DNA of 64,000 bases from the NCBI GenBank assembly GCA_028281285.1, contig JANQKF010000013.1, forward strand, positions 124,001 to 188,000, written 5' to 3'. Below the pieces are notes generated by a model, which saw only the letters and a list, made by a program, of their open reading frames with translations, made no database searches and was not told the DNA's origin. This DNA is from Cyclobacteriaceae bacterium. Its GTDB lineage: Bacteria; Bacteroidota; Bacteroidia; Cytophagales; Cyclobacteriaceae. Below are positions 33,364-42,471 of the stretch, piece by piece (the stretch's first letter is position 1; every line of letters begins with the position of its first letter). A program made the translations under genes and the position numbers.

Positions 33364-34053
33364 ATGTCACGGTCAAAACTCAAACTCAACTGGAAGTATG
33401 CGCTAGGTGAAATCACATTAATCTTTGTTGGTATCAGCCTGGCCGTAGCTTTCGATAATTTCAATCAGGAACTCAACAAGGATCAGTCTCAGCGATTGAT
33501 CCTTGAAGAAATCCATACTGATCTCCTGGAAGATACGATCCTTATCAATAGTTCACTTGCTCAAACCGATAGGTTGATGAATGGAGTCGACTATTTGGTT
33601 GATTTGCTAAGAAAGAAGGAAGCCTTCACCGATACTACAGAATTGGTGTTGGCCAAAGTGCTTATGTTTCCTCGTATTTCTTTCATTAGTGCTGGCTATC
33701 AGACCCTCAAATCATCGGATATTACGCTGATTGAAAATCAAGCCCTTCGTAGGGATTTGGTTGAGTATTATGAATATATGCACCCCAAGGTGGTTCAACA
33801 GATGGGCGATGTAGAATTTGAGTTTAAGACCTATTGGACACCTTGGATTTTAGAAAACATCGCGGAATTTCGATATGCTCAGATCGCTCGCCCATTTGAT
33901 CCAAACGATTTACTTAATGACCAAAACCTTGTTCGTAATTTTTTGATCAGCAAGGATAACAATTCGGGGCTCCACCAAGGGTTATTGGAAGCACAGGAAG
34001 AGGTGAATTCACTAATTGAAGCAGTTGAGGCGGAGTTGGACAAACTAAATTAA
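33364..34053 (+). CDS. DUF6090 family protein (second of tandem pair)
   Basis: The 229-residue protein repeats the layout of its neighbour: LKLNWKYALGEITLIFVGISLAVAFDNFNQEL supplies the basic start and single helix, then a helical tail with ILEEIHTDLLEDTILINSSL. Sequence identity to the first copy is concentrated around the membrane helix (W-K-G-EI-LIF-GI-LA-AF-N-N). Its stop interlocks with that of the convergent DUF4412-like gene on TTAA. Function unknown. Confidence 0.78.
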   Translation: MSRSKLKLNWKYALGEITLIFVGISLAVAFDNFNQELNKDQSQRLILEEIHTDLLEDTILINSSLAQTDRLMNGVDYLVDLLRKKEAFTDTTELVLAKVLMFPRISFISAGYQTLKSSDITLIENQALRRDLVEYYEYMHPKVVQQMGDVEFEFKTYWTPWILENIAEFRYAQIARPFDPNDLLNDQNLVRNFLISKDNNSGLHQGLLEAQEEVNSLIEAVEAELDKLN

Positions 34054-34697
34054 TTCTTGCCCAATAACGTATTCAATTCATCCATACTCATTTGCTTATA
34101 TCCTTCCGGCACTGCAAATAAAGACTGATCCACTTTGAACCTCTCCAATTTGGTTACAGTGGTCTTGGTGTGCATGTCATCTTTGAAAGTTTCATACTCC
34201 AGAGGAAACCCATTCAGCTTTTTAAATTGATTGTGCTTAACCCGGATTTGTTTTGTAAACCAAATTCTCTGATAACCACCATCGTCCATCAGACTTGTAG
34301 CCAATTTGCATTTATAGCCCTGGATAACCTTTTTTTCGTTCGGGTATTCAAATTCAGGATCAGGAGATTCCATGCTTTCTTTTTCAAAATCTTCCTTACT
34401 CATGTGAATATGAATTTTTTGACCCATCATATCCATGAGTATATCACCAGTCATCAGATTGTTGTCTATGATTATGGTCTGTTTACCTCCCATAATATCC
34501 TGCTCTAGACGTGTCTTATCCCCACTTATGAGCATCGTTATACTCTGCGGCAACAAAGACTGCATCCCCTCGATATCTTTCGGTACATCAATGTACTCAA
34601 TTCCATAGGTTAGGCGACCTTCAAAACTCTTAATTGGATCTTCAAAAGATGTTAGAATAAAACAGAGGATGAGGATTGAGAAAATGTGTTTTTTCAT
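34050..34697 (-). CDS. Secreted DUF4412-like protein
   Basis: The 215-residue protein has a signal peptide ([19 protein letters not shown]). The mature part ([59 protein letters not shown]) is typical of DUF4412/GLPGLI-type proteins that form a beta-rich, LolA-like fold. It is methionine rich in the middle. Function is unknown. The ATG is 55 bases from the divergent alcohol dehydrogenase start. Confidence 0.75.
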   Translation of the reverse strand: MKKHIFSILILCFILTSFEDPIKSFEGRLTYGIEYIDVPKDIEGMQSLLPQSITMLISGDKTRLEQDIMGGKQTIIIDNNLMTGDILMDMMGQKIHIHMSKEDFEKESMESPDPEFEYPNEKKVIQGYKCKLATSLMDDGGYQRIWFTKQIRVKHNQFKKLNGFPLEYETFKDDMHTKTTVTKLERFKVDQSLFAVPEGYKQMSMDELNTLLGKN

Positions 34698-34752
34698 GGC
34701 AGGGTTGTTACTTAAAAATAAGCATTACATTTTGCTTATTGAAAGACATCAA

Positions 34753-35790
34753 ATGAGGGCTGCCTACTATTCTAAATTCGAAGGACCAATAACAATTGAG
34801 AATTTGCCTGACCCTGAACCGGTTGAAGGTGGAGTAGTTCTAAAAGTGGAAGCAACCGGGCTTTGTAGATCAGACTGGCATGGATGGATGGGACATGACC
34901 CGGACATTGAACTTCCTCATGTGCCCGGGCACGAACTGGCGGGCACAGTTGTTCAAATTGGCAAGGAGGTATCCAAATTCAAGGTTGGTGATCGTGTGAC
35001 TGTACCATTTGTGAGCGGCTGCGGTAATTGTGAGCAGTGTAGTTCAGGCAATCATCAAGTTTGCGACTATCAATTCCAACCTGGCTTTACCCATTGGGGC
35101 AGTTTTGCGGAATATGTCGGTATCCATTATGCTGAGACCAACCTGGTACATCTACCTTCATCGATTAGTTTTGAAACGGCCGCAAGTTTGGGTTGTAGAT
35201 TCATCACATCCTATAGAGCAGTGGTTCATCAAGGGCAAGCCAGTGAAAATCAGTGGGTAGCTATTCATGGTTGTGGAGGTGTAGGTTTATCAGCCATAAT
35301 GATTGCCAATGCCTTGGGAGCAAAGGTCATAGCCATTGACATAGACTTGGAAAAGCTTGAATTCACAAAGGCAATCGGTGCACACCATACGATCAATGCC
35401 AATAAACAGGACGTGGTGGAATCCATTAAAGAATTGACCAAAGGAGGAGTTCATATTTCAGTGGATGCCTTAGGCAGTAAAGAGACTTGCTTTAATTCAA
35501 TAGCCAACCTGAGAAAAAGAGGCAAGCATATTCAAGTGGGACTCATGGCCGGAGCAGATTACCTGCCTTCAATCCCAATGCATTTGGTAGTGGCCAACGA
35601 ATTGGAAGTTATCGGAAGTCACGGAATGCAAGCCCATCGTTATCCAGAAATGTTGGAGAAAATTGAAAGTGGGCTTCTTCAACCCCAAAAGCTCATTGGT
35701 GACTTGATTTCACTTGAGGAGGGGGTCAAAATATTACCACAGATGAATGAGTTTCATGGTGTCGGTGTCAAGGTGATCAATCAATTTTAG
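34753..35790 (+). CDS. Zinc-dependent alcohol dehydrogenase
   Basis: Medium-chain dehydrogenase with the catalytic zinc region [16 protein letters not shown] and PGHELAGTV. The structural zinc cluster is [15 protein letters not shown], and the NAD(P) site is [14 protein letters not shown]. The 345 residues match the family. I chose the ATG at 34753 ([11 protein letters not shown]), which begins the catalytic domain; a frame opening at 34669 would run through the divergent gene's 5' end. Substrate unknown. Confidence 0.92.
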   Translation: MRAAYYSKFEGPITIENLPDPEPVEGGVVLKVEATGLCRSDWHGWMGHDPDIELPHVPGHELAGTVVQIGKEVSKFKVGDRVTVPFVSGCGNCEQCSSGNHQVCDYQFQPGFTHWGSFAEYVGIHYAETNLVHLPSSISFETAASLGCRFITSYRAVVHQGQASENQWVAIHGCGGVGLSAIMIANALGAKVIAIDIDLEKLEFTKAIGAHHTINANKQDVVESIKELTKGGVHISVDALGSKETCFNSIANLRKRGKHIQVGLMAGADYLPSIPMHLVVANELEVIGSHGMQAHRYPEMLEKIESGLLQPQKLIGDLISLEEGVKILPQMNEFHGVGVKVINQF

Positions 35791-35820
35791 GGCAACCGCC
35801 AACATCACTCTAATATTGGA

Positions 35821-38208
35821 TTATTCGTAGCGAAGCGCTTCCACTGGATTCTTATAAGCAGATTTGCTTGTCTGCCAAAAAATGGTAAGCATTGCCATTA
35901 TCAAAGTTACCATTCCGGATATTAGGAAAACCGTCCATTTCAAATCAATGCGATTGGCAAAATTATCCAGCCATATGGTCAATAGATACCAGGTAATTGG
36001 ACAGGCCAACACAAAGGCCAATACAACCCATTTTAAAAAGGAAACACTCAATAATGACATAATAGACTCAAAACTTGCCCCCAATACCTTCCGAATTCCA
36101 ATCTCCCGAATTCTCCTCCGAGTCTCATACAGGGCAAATGTAAATAAGCCAATGGTCGAAAGAATCAACCCAATGAGCATGAACATCATGAAAATCTGGC
36201 TTAGCTGTTTCTCTTTTTCGTATTGTTCTCTAATGAGTTCTTCAAGCAAGACATAGTCAAATTCCTTTGATGGGTTAACCTTCCTGAATATCTCTTCGAC
36301 AGACGCCAAACCTGCCTTGAAATTCTTTTCGTTTATCTTGTAAACGAAATTGTTCTCGCGATCACGCATAAAGGCCATCATTAGCGGTTCCACTTTCTTC
36401 GAAAGGTGCTGATAATGGAAGTCTTTTACCACTCCAATAATTTGATATGGATCTGCCTCTCTACCCCATGACCCATTTGCAATTTTGGCTGTAGTAATAT
36501 CCTTAATACCGTAATACTTGACCGCTGCCTCGTTAATTACCAATTTTCTCTGACGGTCTTTATCCAGTTCTTCAGAGAAAAAACGGCCCTCTATCATCTC
36601 CAAACCAAGCAAACTTTGATAAGCCGGATCAACAGTCATCAAGTTCTGATTTCTGTAATCCTCCGCACCACCTATCAATTTCCATGACATCGGATAGGCT
36701 GAACTACCTATTGGGAGTTTGCTTTGCGTAACCGACACAAAATTGGGATTATTGAGTGACTCATTACTTACCATTTTGTAATTGTCCCTTACCTCAAAAA
36801 ACCTTTCCCTCCTTTCCTCGCGATCCTCGAACATCGGCACCTCATCGATCAACTTTACACTAATCACATTCTTATAGTCATAGCCAAGATCCTTGGTAAC
36901 CATATAGTTGAACTGTTGGTAAATCACTACACTGGCAATGGCCAATGATATAGCACAGGTATATTGAACTGTTGTTAAGATTTTCTTAGCCATCCCGGAT
37001 TCATGGTTTTGTCTTTGTCCAATAAGTTGACCAGCCTGAAGATTTTTGTTTTGAATAAGAAAAAGTCCAAAAGAGAGTAATGTTGAGAGCAGGGCAATTG
37101 TGAAAAATGATAAAAAATCTACCGCTAAATCCTTTTCGATTTTAATAGCTAAAAACTGTTCATAAGAAGGTAGAATCGCATAGAAGGTCAATAGACCTAC
37201 CGCGGCTGCAGTCAATCCATAGAAAATTCTGCTGGTAAGTGCCTCCCCATAAATATCCCATATAGTGGCTCCATTAACTCGTTTTATACCTTGAGTTTTG
37301 AACTGGGACAGCATATGTGTGGCTTGTACATTGGTGAAGTTTAAAACACTGATGAGAAGAACAACCCAGCCGATAACCTTCATTGTACTCACACTACTCG
37401 CATCCCCCGTTTTATCGAAAAAAAAGTGTTCGAATGGGTGTTCAAAGTAGATATCAACAAAAGGAAAGGTCGAGGTCACACTTTCCTCGTAACCCCTTCT
37501 TTTTCGGGCAATGTTTTCAATTTTTTCATTGAAGAGTTTATGATCTGTACCGTCATGCATCAGCAAAAACTCCACGGCCATTCTACTCCAAAATGACTTG
37601 GAGTGGGAAGGCACCAGAAAATCAAATGAAAAAGAACTGTTGGAGGGTATTTCATCGAGTACACCTTGAACAATGTATTCACCTACGTTGTCCATCTCCA
37701 GTCTTATGCTCTGGCCAATTGGGTCTGATGTACCAAACAGCCTTTTTGCAAATGATTCGGAAAGTACTATGTCCGATTTGTTTCGTAACAACACATCCGT
37801 GTTACCCGATATGGCGTTGAAATTGAACACATCAAAAAAAGTACTATCCACAACTACACCTTTTCCAGAAAATGTTCTCTCACCTACAATCAATTTTCCC
37901 TCATTCGGTTCATAGGTTCTTGTCACTAACCTTTTATCGATTGCAGGGTAGGCCTGTTGGTCGATAAGATCCGTAAGTGTTGAGGCACGTGGCCCGGAGA
38001 GTGGATTTCTTTGAGAAGTAACCACATATATGTCCTCTGCCCTGTGATGAAACCGGTCCATTGACTGTTCATTCTTGACCCAAACTTGAATAGCATAAAA
38101 ACACAGGGTTCCAACGATCAAACTGATCATGCTACCAACAAAGATCAGCCTGCTTTTCTTGATGTCTTTGAGAGCGAATCTAATGTAGGTAGTCAGCATA
38201 GAAAACAT
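35821..38208 (-). CDS. FtsX/MacB-type ABC transporter permease (795 residues)
   Basis: A long permease with two MacB-PCD/FtsX modules. It has an N-terminal helix (about 20-42), a periplasmic domain, a first block of helices (about 275-390), a second helix near 412, a second periplasmic domain (about 435-660) and a final helix block. It ends NPVEALRYE. The size and the internal IREIGIRKVLGAS (about 695-707) are typical of Bacteroidota permeases of the antimicrobial-peptide or macrolide-export group. No ATPase partner is adjacent. The ATG at 38199 (MLTTYIRFALKD) is an alternative start. Confidence 0.88.
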   Translation of the reverse strand: MFSMLTTYIRFALKDIKKSRLIFVGSMISLIVGTLCFYAIQVWVKNEQSMDRFHHRAEDIYVVTSQRNPLSGPRASTLTDLIDQQAYPAIDKRLVTRTYEPNEGKLIVGERTFSGKGVVVDSTFFDVFNFNAISGNTDVLLRNKSDIVLSESFAKRLFGTSDPIGQSIRLEMDNVGEYIVQGVLDEIPSNSSFSFDFLVPSHSKSFWSRMAVEFLLMHDGTDHKLFNEKIENIARKRRGYEESVTSTFPFVDIYFEHPFEHFFFDKTGDASSVSTMKVIGWVVLLISVLNFTNVQATHMLSQFKTQGIKRVNGATIWDIYGEALTSRIFYGLTAAAVGLLTFYAILPSYEQFLAIKIEKDLAVDFLSFFTIALLSTLLSFGLFLIQNKNLQAGQLIGQRQNHESGMAKKILTTVQYTCAISLAIASVVIYQQFNYMVTKDLGYDYKNVISVKLIDEVPMFEDREERRERFFEVRDNYKMVSNESLNNPNFVSVTQSKLPIGSSAYPMSWKLIGGAEDYRNQNLMTVDPAYQSLLGLEMIEGRFFSEELDKDRQRKLVINEAAVKYYGIKDITTAKIANGSWGREADPYQIIGVVKDFHYQHLSKKVEPLMMAFMRDRENNFVYKINEKNFKAGLASVEEIFRKVNPSKEFDYVLLEELIREQYEKEKQLSQIFMMFMLIGLILSTIGLFTFALYETRRRIREIGIRKVLGASFESIMSLLSVSFLKWVVLAFVLACPITWYLLTIWLDNFANRIDLKWTVFLISGMVTLIMAMLTIFWQTSKSAYKNPVEALRYE

Positions 38209-38296
38209 TTGAGTTGATGGTAGTCATTTGACACTTACACAATTTAAAAATTAACCTAACTAATCGAGTTATTACATTCATACCGGTAAAGTAATT

Positions 38297-38902
38297 TTAT
38301 GAGTGGTTCCAATTGTCAGGATCATCATTCTCATTTGGAGATAAGCCAAGAATATCACCTTCAGTATTCACTCCCAGTCCAAGCACTGTTCTATTGGCAT
38401 AGCAGAAGTAGCTGGTAACTTGGTTCACTTCGAGGATTTCGCCATCATCTGCCCCTGCTACCCTAAGCACATCCAAATCAACTTCCTGAATTGCTGTTGG
38501 AGTCAAAGTCAGCTTTTCGGCATACTTGAGTAAAACGAGCTCTTTTCCATCAAACACCAATTCCGGTTTTTTTTCTTCCAATGCATCCCGTATTGCTGTA
38601 GATCGTTCATCGTTATCGATCAATCTTCGCATGCCTTGATAGTGATGTTCAACACAGTAGGAGCATTCGTTCAGTAAGGAAACATAGACACCTATTGACT
38701 CCAAATACCATTTGGGAAAGGTATTGCCATTATGATGTAACACGTATTTGTACATGTGCATATGTCCCTCCATGGTATGCGGCCGCAGGCTATGTACAAG
38801 CATAATATTATCTACATTATTGTCAGGACCGGTGACCCTATTGTAGAGTTGTTTGAGTTTTCCAGTTGCTTTCTCAAAGGGTATGATTTCTATCCAGCTC
38901 AT
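38297..38902 (-). CDS. AhpD-like carboxymuconolactone decarboxylase family protein
   Basis: The 201-residue helical protein carries the redox motif CSYCVEHH (C-x2-C-x3-H), the hallmark of AhpD-like alkylhydroperoxidases. It is preceded by VSLLNE and followed by helices ending NRTVLGLGVNTEGDILGLSPNE. The overall length matches uncharacterised peroxidase-related enzymes. A role in peroxide detoxification is likely but the reductant partner is not seen. Confidence 0.83.
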   Translation of the reverse strand: MSWIEIIPFEKATGKLKQLYNRVTGPDNNVDNIMLVHSLRPHTMEGHMHMYKYVLHHNGNTFPKWYLESIGVYVSLLNECSYCVEHHYQGMRRLIDNDERSTAIRDALEEKKPELVFDGKELVLLKYAEKLTLTPTAIQEVDLDVLRVAGADDGEILEVNQVTSYFCYANRTVLGLGVNTEGDILGLSPNENDDPDNWNHS

Positions 38903-38957
38903 AAACCGATTATCATTAGATGTACTTAAAAATAGTGTTTTACACGTTTAAATAGTT

Positions 38958-39248
38958 ATGGGATGGCACGCACTCGATAACAAGCACCAGGTTTATGAAA
39001 ACATACCAAAGAAAGCTTTTCAGAAGGCGCAGATCATCTATGGAAAGAGAATGAATGATGCCCCCAGAAACCTGCATGCGAAGCATAGAATCGTCACCGA
39101 TTTTGATAAACTAATTGCCTTGAGAAAAGAAAGGTCGGCTAAGAAAGATAGCGCCTCAAGACGTTTTATGTTTTGGATCGGGTTTTCAGTGATCGTATTT
39201 GTCATCGTCTTCTTACTAATGACCATGGAAAGATTGTCTGGGTTCTAA
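38958..39248 (+). CDS. Small tail-anchored membrane protein, unknown
   Basis: Not recognised. The 96-residue protein has a basic soluble part (HQVYENIPKKAFQKAQIIYG, about 10-30) and one C-terminal helix (FWIGFSVIVFVIVFLLMTM, about 71-90). It could be tail-anchored with the basic part in the cytoplasm. The stop interlocks with that of the convergent DsrE-like gene (CTAA). Its start lies 55 bases from the divergent AhpD-like gene. Confidence 0.65.
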   Translation: MGWHALDNKHQVYENIPKKAFQKAQIIYGKRMNDAPRNLHAKHRIVTDFDKLIALRKERSAKKDSASRRFMFWIGFSVIVFVIVFLLMTMERLSGF

Positions 39249-39784
39249 AACTTCAAGGACGCATAACCTTTTAGTTGATAAGTGGTCATCACAGTTAGCA
39301 TTGCTGTGGCCACTTTTATTTCAGGAGCCATCTTATGGTGATCAATCCCCCTCCCCTTCAATGACTGGGAACATGCAAAAATCTTGACACCAGCTTCATT
39401 GAGCTCTTCGAACAATTCAAGGTGAGGATTATCAACATCATACTTCTTCCGATATTCTTCATTGTTCATAACAGAATAAGCCGCTCCTCCATGAATAGCC
39501 AGAACGATCTTTAGGTTCTCTTTGGGTACTCCACCCATCACATGCAAATTGATTAGTCGTGCCACATTGTAGAGCGAATAAGCTACTTCATCCGGTTCAG
39601 AATCATTGGTGGCAATATCAATGACAATTTTGTACTCCAGACTCGGATCAGGCTTTTCTTCTGCATGCGGGGCATCGAAAATCCCACCAAAATTCTTGAT
39701 TACAGGATTAATTCTTCCTTGACTATAAGCATTTTGAAGCCCTGTGAAAAGGAAAATTAAAAGCAGTAGGCCGAGTTTTCTCAT
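39245..39784 (-). CDS. Exported DsrE-like protein
   Basis: From the ATG at 39784 the 179-residue protein has a signal peptide (MRKLGLLLLIFLFTGLQNAYSQ) and a DsrE/DsrF-like domain. Family marks are YKIVIDIATND, ARLINLHVMGGVPKENLKIVLAIHG and the conserved cysteine in IFACSQSLKGRG. DsrE relatives act in sulfur transfer in the cytoplasm; an exported form with one conserved cysteine is less understood. A close paralogue lies upstream on the same strand. I preferred this start to one 21 bases earlier because it opens the signal peptide. Confidence 0.82.
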   Translation of the reverse strand: MRKLGLLLLIFLFTGLQNAYSQGRINPVIKNFGGIFDAPHAEEKPDPSLEYKIVIDIATNDSEPDEVAYSLYNVARLINLHVMGGVPKENLKIVLAIHGGAAYSVMNNEEYRKKYDVDNPHLELFEELNEAGVKIFACSQSLKGRGIDHHKMAPEIKVATAMLTVMTTYQLKGYASLKF

Positions 39785-39853
39785 TGTTCCAACATTAGTT
39801 GGCACAATAGAGTAAATTCTCTACAATAAATCAATCAATCTTTGAAGGCGAGT

Positions 39854-40396
39854 CTAATCCCATTTAAAATAGGCGTAGCCCTTCAATTGGTAAGTACTCA
39901 CTGCGGTCAGTGCTGAAGTGGCGGTCTTCACTTGTGGAATCACATCTTCAGAGTCATGCCTGTACATGCTTAAGGACTGACCACATACTATTAATTCAAC
40001 TCCAGCTTCTGCAAGTTCTTCATAAAGTTCGATGTAGGGGTTGTTTACTTCATACTTCTTCTTGTAGGCAGCATTGTTGATCACAGTATTGGTTGCCTCT
40101 GCATGGATTACGACCGCCACATTCAAGTTCTCTTTTTTTACTCCACCCACAGCATGAAGGTTAATGAGCCTGGCAACGTTGGTAGCAGAAAAATTTCTAC
40201 GTTCTGGCTTATCCATATCATGCACCAATTCGATAATAATGTTATACTTTAAATCAGGATCGGGTTTCACATCGACATTCTCCAGATCCAGGATCTGTCC
40301 ATAATTCTCGATTATAGGATTAACCCAATTTCTTTTTTGGGCAAATGAGAGTTGTACCAATGTTAAAAATGCGAGGCAAAAAAACAGTCTGAGCTT
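39854..40396 (-). CDS. Exported DsrE-like protein (paralogue)
   Basis: From the ATG at 40396 this 180-residue protein has a signal peptide (MKLRLFFCLAFLTLVQLSFAQ) and the same DsrE-like domain: YNIIIELVHDMDKP, ARLINLHAVGGVKKENLNVAVVIHA and VELIVCGQSLSMYRH. It keeps the single conserved cysteine in CGQSL. The 69-base gap and same strand suggest co-transcription with its paralogue. It is divergent from the tetR-fabF unit, and the palindromic TetR operator lies about 115 bases upstream. Confidence 0.82.
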   Translation of the reverse strand, partial: KLRLFFCLAFLTLVQLSFAQKRNWVNPIIENYGQILDLENVDVKPDPDLKYNIIIELVHDMDKPERRNFSATNVARLINLHAVGGVKKENLNVAVVIHAEATNTVINNAAYKKKYEVNNPYIELYEELAEAGVELIVCGQSLSMYRHDSEDVIPQVKTATSALTAVSTYQLKGYAYFKWD

Positions 40397-40505
40397 CATA
40401 AGTAACTTCTTTAAGAATTTCGAATAAAGGCAATGCCTCATCCTAATTCAAATCCTACGTAGAAAATTCAGCTACGTTCGTCTAAAAACTTCAAACGGTA
40501 ATTAT

Positions 40506-40536
40506 TTTGAAAAATATACCAATTGGTATATTTTTG
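40506..40536 (+). promoter_or_regulatory. tetR promoter embedded in a 26-bp perfect palindrome
   Basis: A perfect palindrome at 40510-40535 has the core ATATACCAATTGGTATAT flanked by A and T runs. TTTG (40506-40509), a 19-base spacer and TATTTTTG (40529-40536) form a strong Bacteroidota promoter whose spacer and -7 box lie in the palindrome. The following tetR ATG is only eight bases away, so the message is nearly leaderless. Binding by the encoded TetR would block its own promoter. Confidence 0.82.
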
Positions 40537-40543
40537 CATCAAC

Positions 40544-41146
40544 ATGAAAGAAACCAAATCGGATCGAACAAAAAAATTCATCTTGAAGCAGGTAGCCCCC
40601 ATTTTTAACAAAAAAGGATACGTTGGTACCGCACTTTCCGACATGGAAAGAGCCACCGGTCTTACTAAAGGAGCGATCTACGGAAATTTTGGAAGTAAAG
40701 ATCAGTTAGCCTCGGCCTGTTTTGAGTACAATCTAAGATTACTTCAACGCGGGGTTTACAAAGCCGTTTCAACCAAAGGCGGTAGTTATGCTCAATTGAC
40801 CGCTCTGTTGGAATTCTATGAACAGCATTACGATGAAGTGGCCGCGATGGGTGGCTGCCCTCTTTTAAATACCTCTACAGAGTCGGATGATACGATCCCA
40901 TCACTCCATAAAAAAGTGCAACAGCGGATCACCAATTGGAAAAATGAATTGAATGCAATTGTTCGGAGCGGTCAGGCAAATGGAACTGTTCAGCCCACTC
41001 TGGATGTTGAGCGGTTTTCCACCACCTTTATTGCAATGATTGAGGGTGGAATAATGCTGGCCAAGGCCATGGAGGATAAAAAATACTTTCATCATGCAAT
41101 AACCAGTATTGACAGAATGATTGAAGACGAATTAAAGATAAAGTGA
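40544..41146 (+). CDS. TetR-family transcriptional repressor
   Basis: The 200-residue protein has an N-terminal TetR helix-turn-helix: FILKQVAPIFNKKGYVGTALSDMERATGLTKGAIYGNFGSKDQL in pieces across about 12-55. The C-terminal ligand domain contains GGCPLLNTSTESDD, like NemR/AcuR-type regulators. The ATG at 40544 is preferred; a TTG 21 bases earlier lies inside the operator. Its TGA overlaps the fabF ATG by one base. Control of fabF, and perhaps of the divergent exported DsrE pair, is inferred from the operator position. Confidence 0.9.
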   Translation: MKETKSDRTKKFILKQVAPIFNKKGYVGTALSDMERATGLTKGAIYGNFGSKDQLASACFEYNLRLLQRGVYKAVSTKGGSYAQLTALLEFYEQHYDEVAAMGGCPLLNTSTESDDTIPSLHKKVQQRITNWKNELNAIVRSGQANGTVQPTLDVERFSTTFIAMIEGGIMLAKAMEDKKYFHHAITSIDRMIEDELKIK

Positions 41147-42390
41147 TGAGAAGGGTTGTAGTAACAGGGTTAGGAGCATTGACTCCTATCGGAAACACAA
41201 TTGATGAATATTGGAAGAATTTGATTGCCGGAACTAGTGGTGCCGGGCCAATTACCAAGTTTGACACGGACAAGTTCAAGACCAAGTTCGCTTGTGAAAT
41301 AAAGAATTTTGATGTCAACGACCATCTCCATCGAAATGAGATCAGAAGATCAGATCCTTTTACACAATATGCCTTGGTCGCTGTAGAAGAAGCGATCAAA
41401 AACGCGGGAATCGATTTTGACCAATTGAACCGCAATCGCATTGGTGTGATCTGGGGCTCTGGAAATGGCGGCATCCAAACATTCCATGATGAAATGGTGG
41501 ATTACGTCCGAAATGATGAAACACCGAAGTTCAATCCGTTTTTCATTCCAAAAATAATAGCGGATATCGCCTCAGGACTGATTTCCATCAAATATGGCTT
41601 GAGGGGAATCAATTTCACGACAATCTCTGCATGCGCCACTTCTACCACTGCCATTATCGATGCCATGAACTATATCCGATGGGGAAAGGCCGACATGATT
41701 ATCACCGGAGGGTCGGAAGCACCGATTAATCCTGCAGGTGTAGGTGGCTTTAACGCGAGCCGCGCGCTTTCCACCAACAATGAAGAAGCGACTACCGCCT
41801 CAAGACCTTTTGATGTTTCCAGAGATGGGTTTGTGATGGGTGAAGGCGCAGGTGCTTTGATTCTGGAATCCTATGAACATGCAGTTTCTCGCGGAGCAAC
41901 CATTATTGGTGAAGTAGTCGGGGGAGGAATGGCTGCCGATGCCTATCACCTCACAGGTACACACCCGGAAGGAGAAGGCGCTTACCTAGGTATGACCGAA
42001 GCGCTGGACGATGCAGGCATTTCGGCATCTGAAATTGACTATATCAATATGCATGCTACGTCTACACCTGTGGGTGATCCCAGCGAATTGATTGCCATAG
42101 AAAGAGTATTTGGAGAAAAACCCGATCTAGCTATTTCAGCCACCAAATCAATGACAGGCCATCTCCTTGGTGCCGCAGGTGCCATCGAAGCCATTGCATC
42201 AATTATGGCTGCTAAACAGGGTATAATCCCTCCTACCATCAATACAAAAACAGTAGACCCTGACTTGGATGGTAAGTTTGATTTTACCCCCGGAACAGCT
42301 AAAAAGAGAAAGGTTGAATATGCCATGAGCAATACCTTTGGATTTGGAGGCCATATTGCGACTGCAATCTTTAAGAAGTTCACGCACTAG
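41146..42390 (+). CDS. fabF: Beta-ketoacyl-ACP synthase II
   Basis: Condensing enzyme that elongates acyl-ACP with malonyl-ACP. The Cys-His-His triad is visible: SACATSTTAIIDA, NMHATSTPVGDP and TKSMTGHLLGAAGAIE. The opening RRVVVTGLGALTPIGNT and the end NTFGFGGHIATAIFKK are classical. At 414 residues it is full length. ATG 41146 shares a base with the tetR stop; a GTG one codon earlier is possible. No acpP or other fab gene is adjacent, so this may be an additional FabF under dedicated TetR control rather than the housekeeping copy. Confidence 0.95.
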   Translation: MRRVVVTGLGALTPIGNTIDEYWKNLIAGTSGAGPITKFDTDKFKTKFACEIKNFDVNDHLHRNEIRRSDPFTQYALVAVEEAIKNAGIDFDQLNRNRIGVIWGSGNGGIQTFHDEMVDYVRNDETPKFNPFFIPKIIADIASGLISIKYGLRGINFTTISACATSTTAIIDAMNYIRWGKADMIITGGSEAPINPAGVGGFNASRALSTNNEEATTASRPFDVSRDGFVMGEGAGALILESYEHAVSRGATIIGEVVGGGMAADAYHLTGTHPEGEGAYLGMTEALDDAGISASEIDYINMHATSTPVGDPSELIAIERVFGEKPDLAISATKSMTGHLLGAAGAIEAIASIMAAKQGIIPPTINTKTVDPDLDGKFDFTPGTAKKRKVEYAMSNTFGFGGHIATAIFKKFTH

Positions 42391-42471
42391 CGATCGAGAG
42401 GACCGTTGGTGAACTTTAGTGGCGTGTTCCTATTTTCTTTTTGTAATATTATCGTGATCAACCTTCAGCTT

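Noticed and set aside
35864-36256. 130-codon plus-strand frame
   Set aside because: Antisense to the C-terminal helices of the FtsX-type permease.
41028-41474. 148-codon minus-strand frame
   Set aside because: Antisense to tetR and fabF, which have complete motifs.
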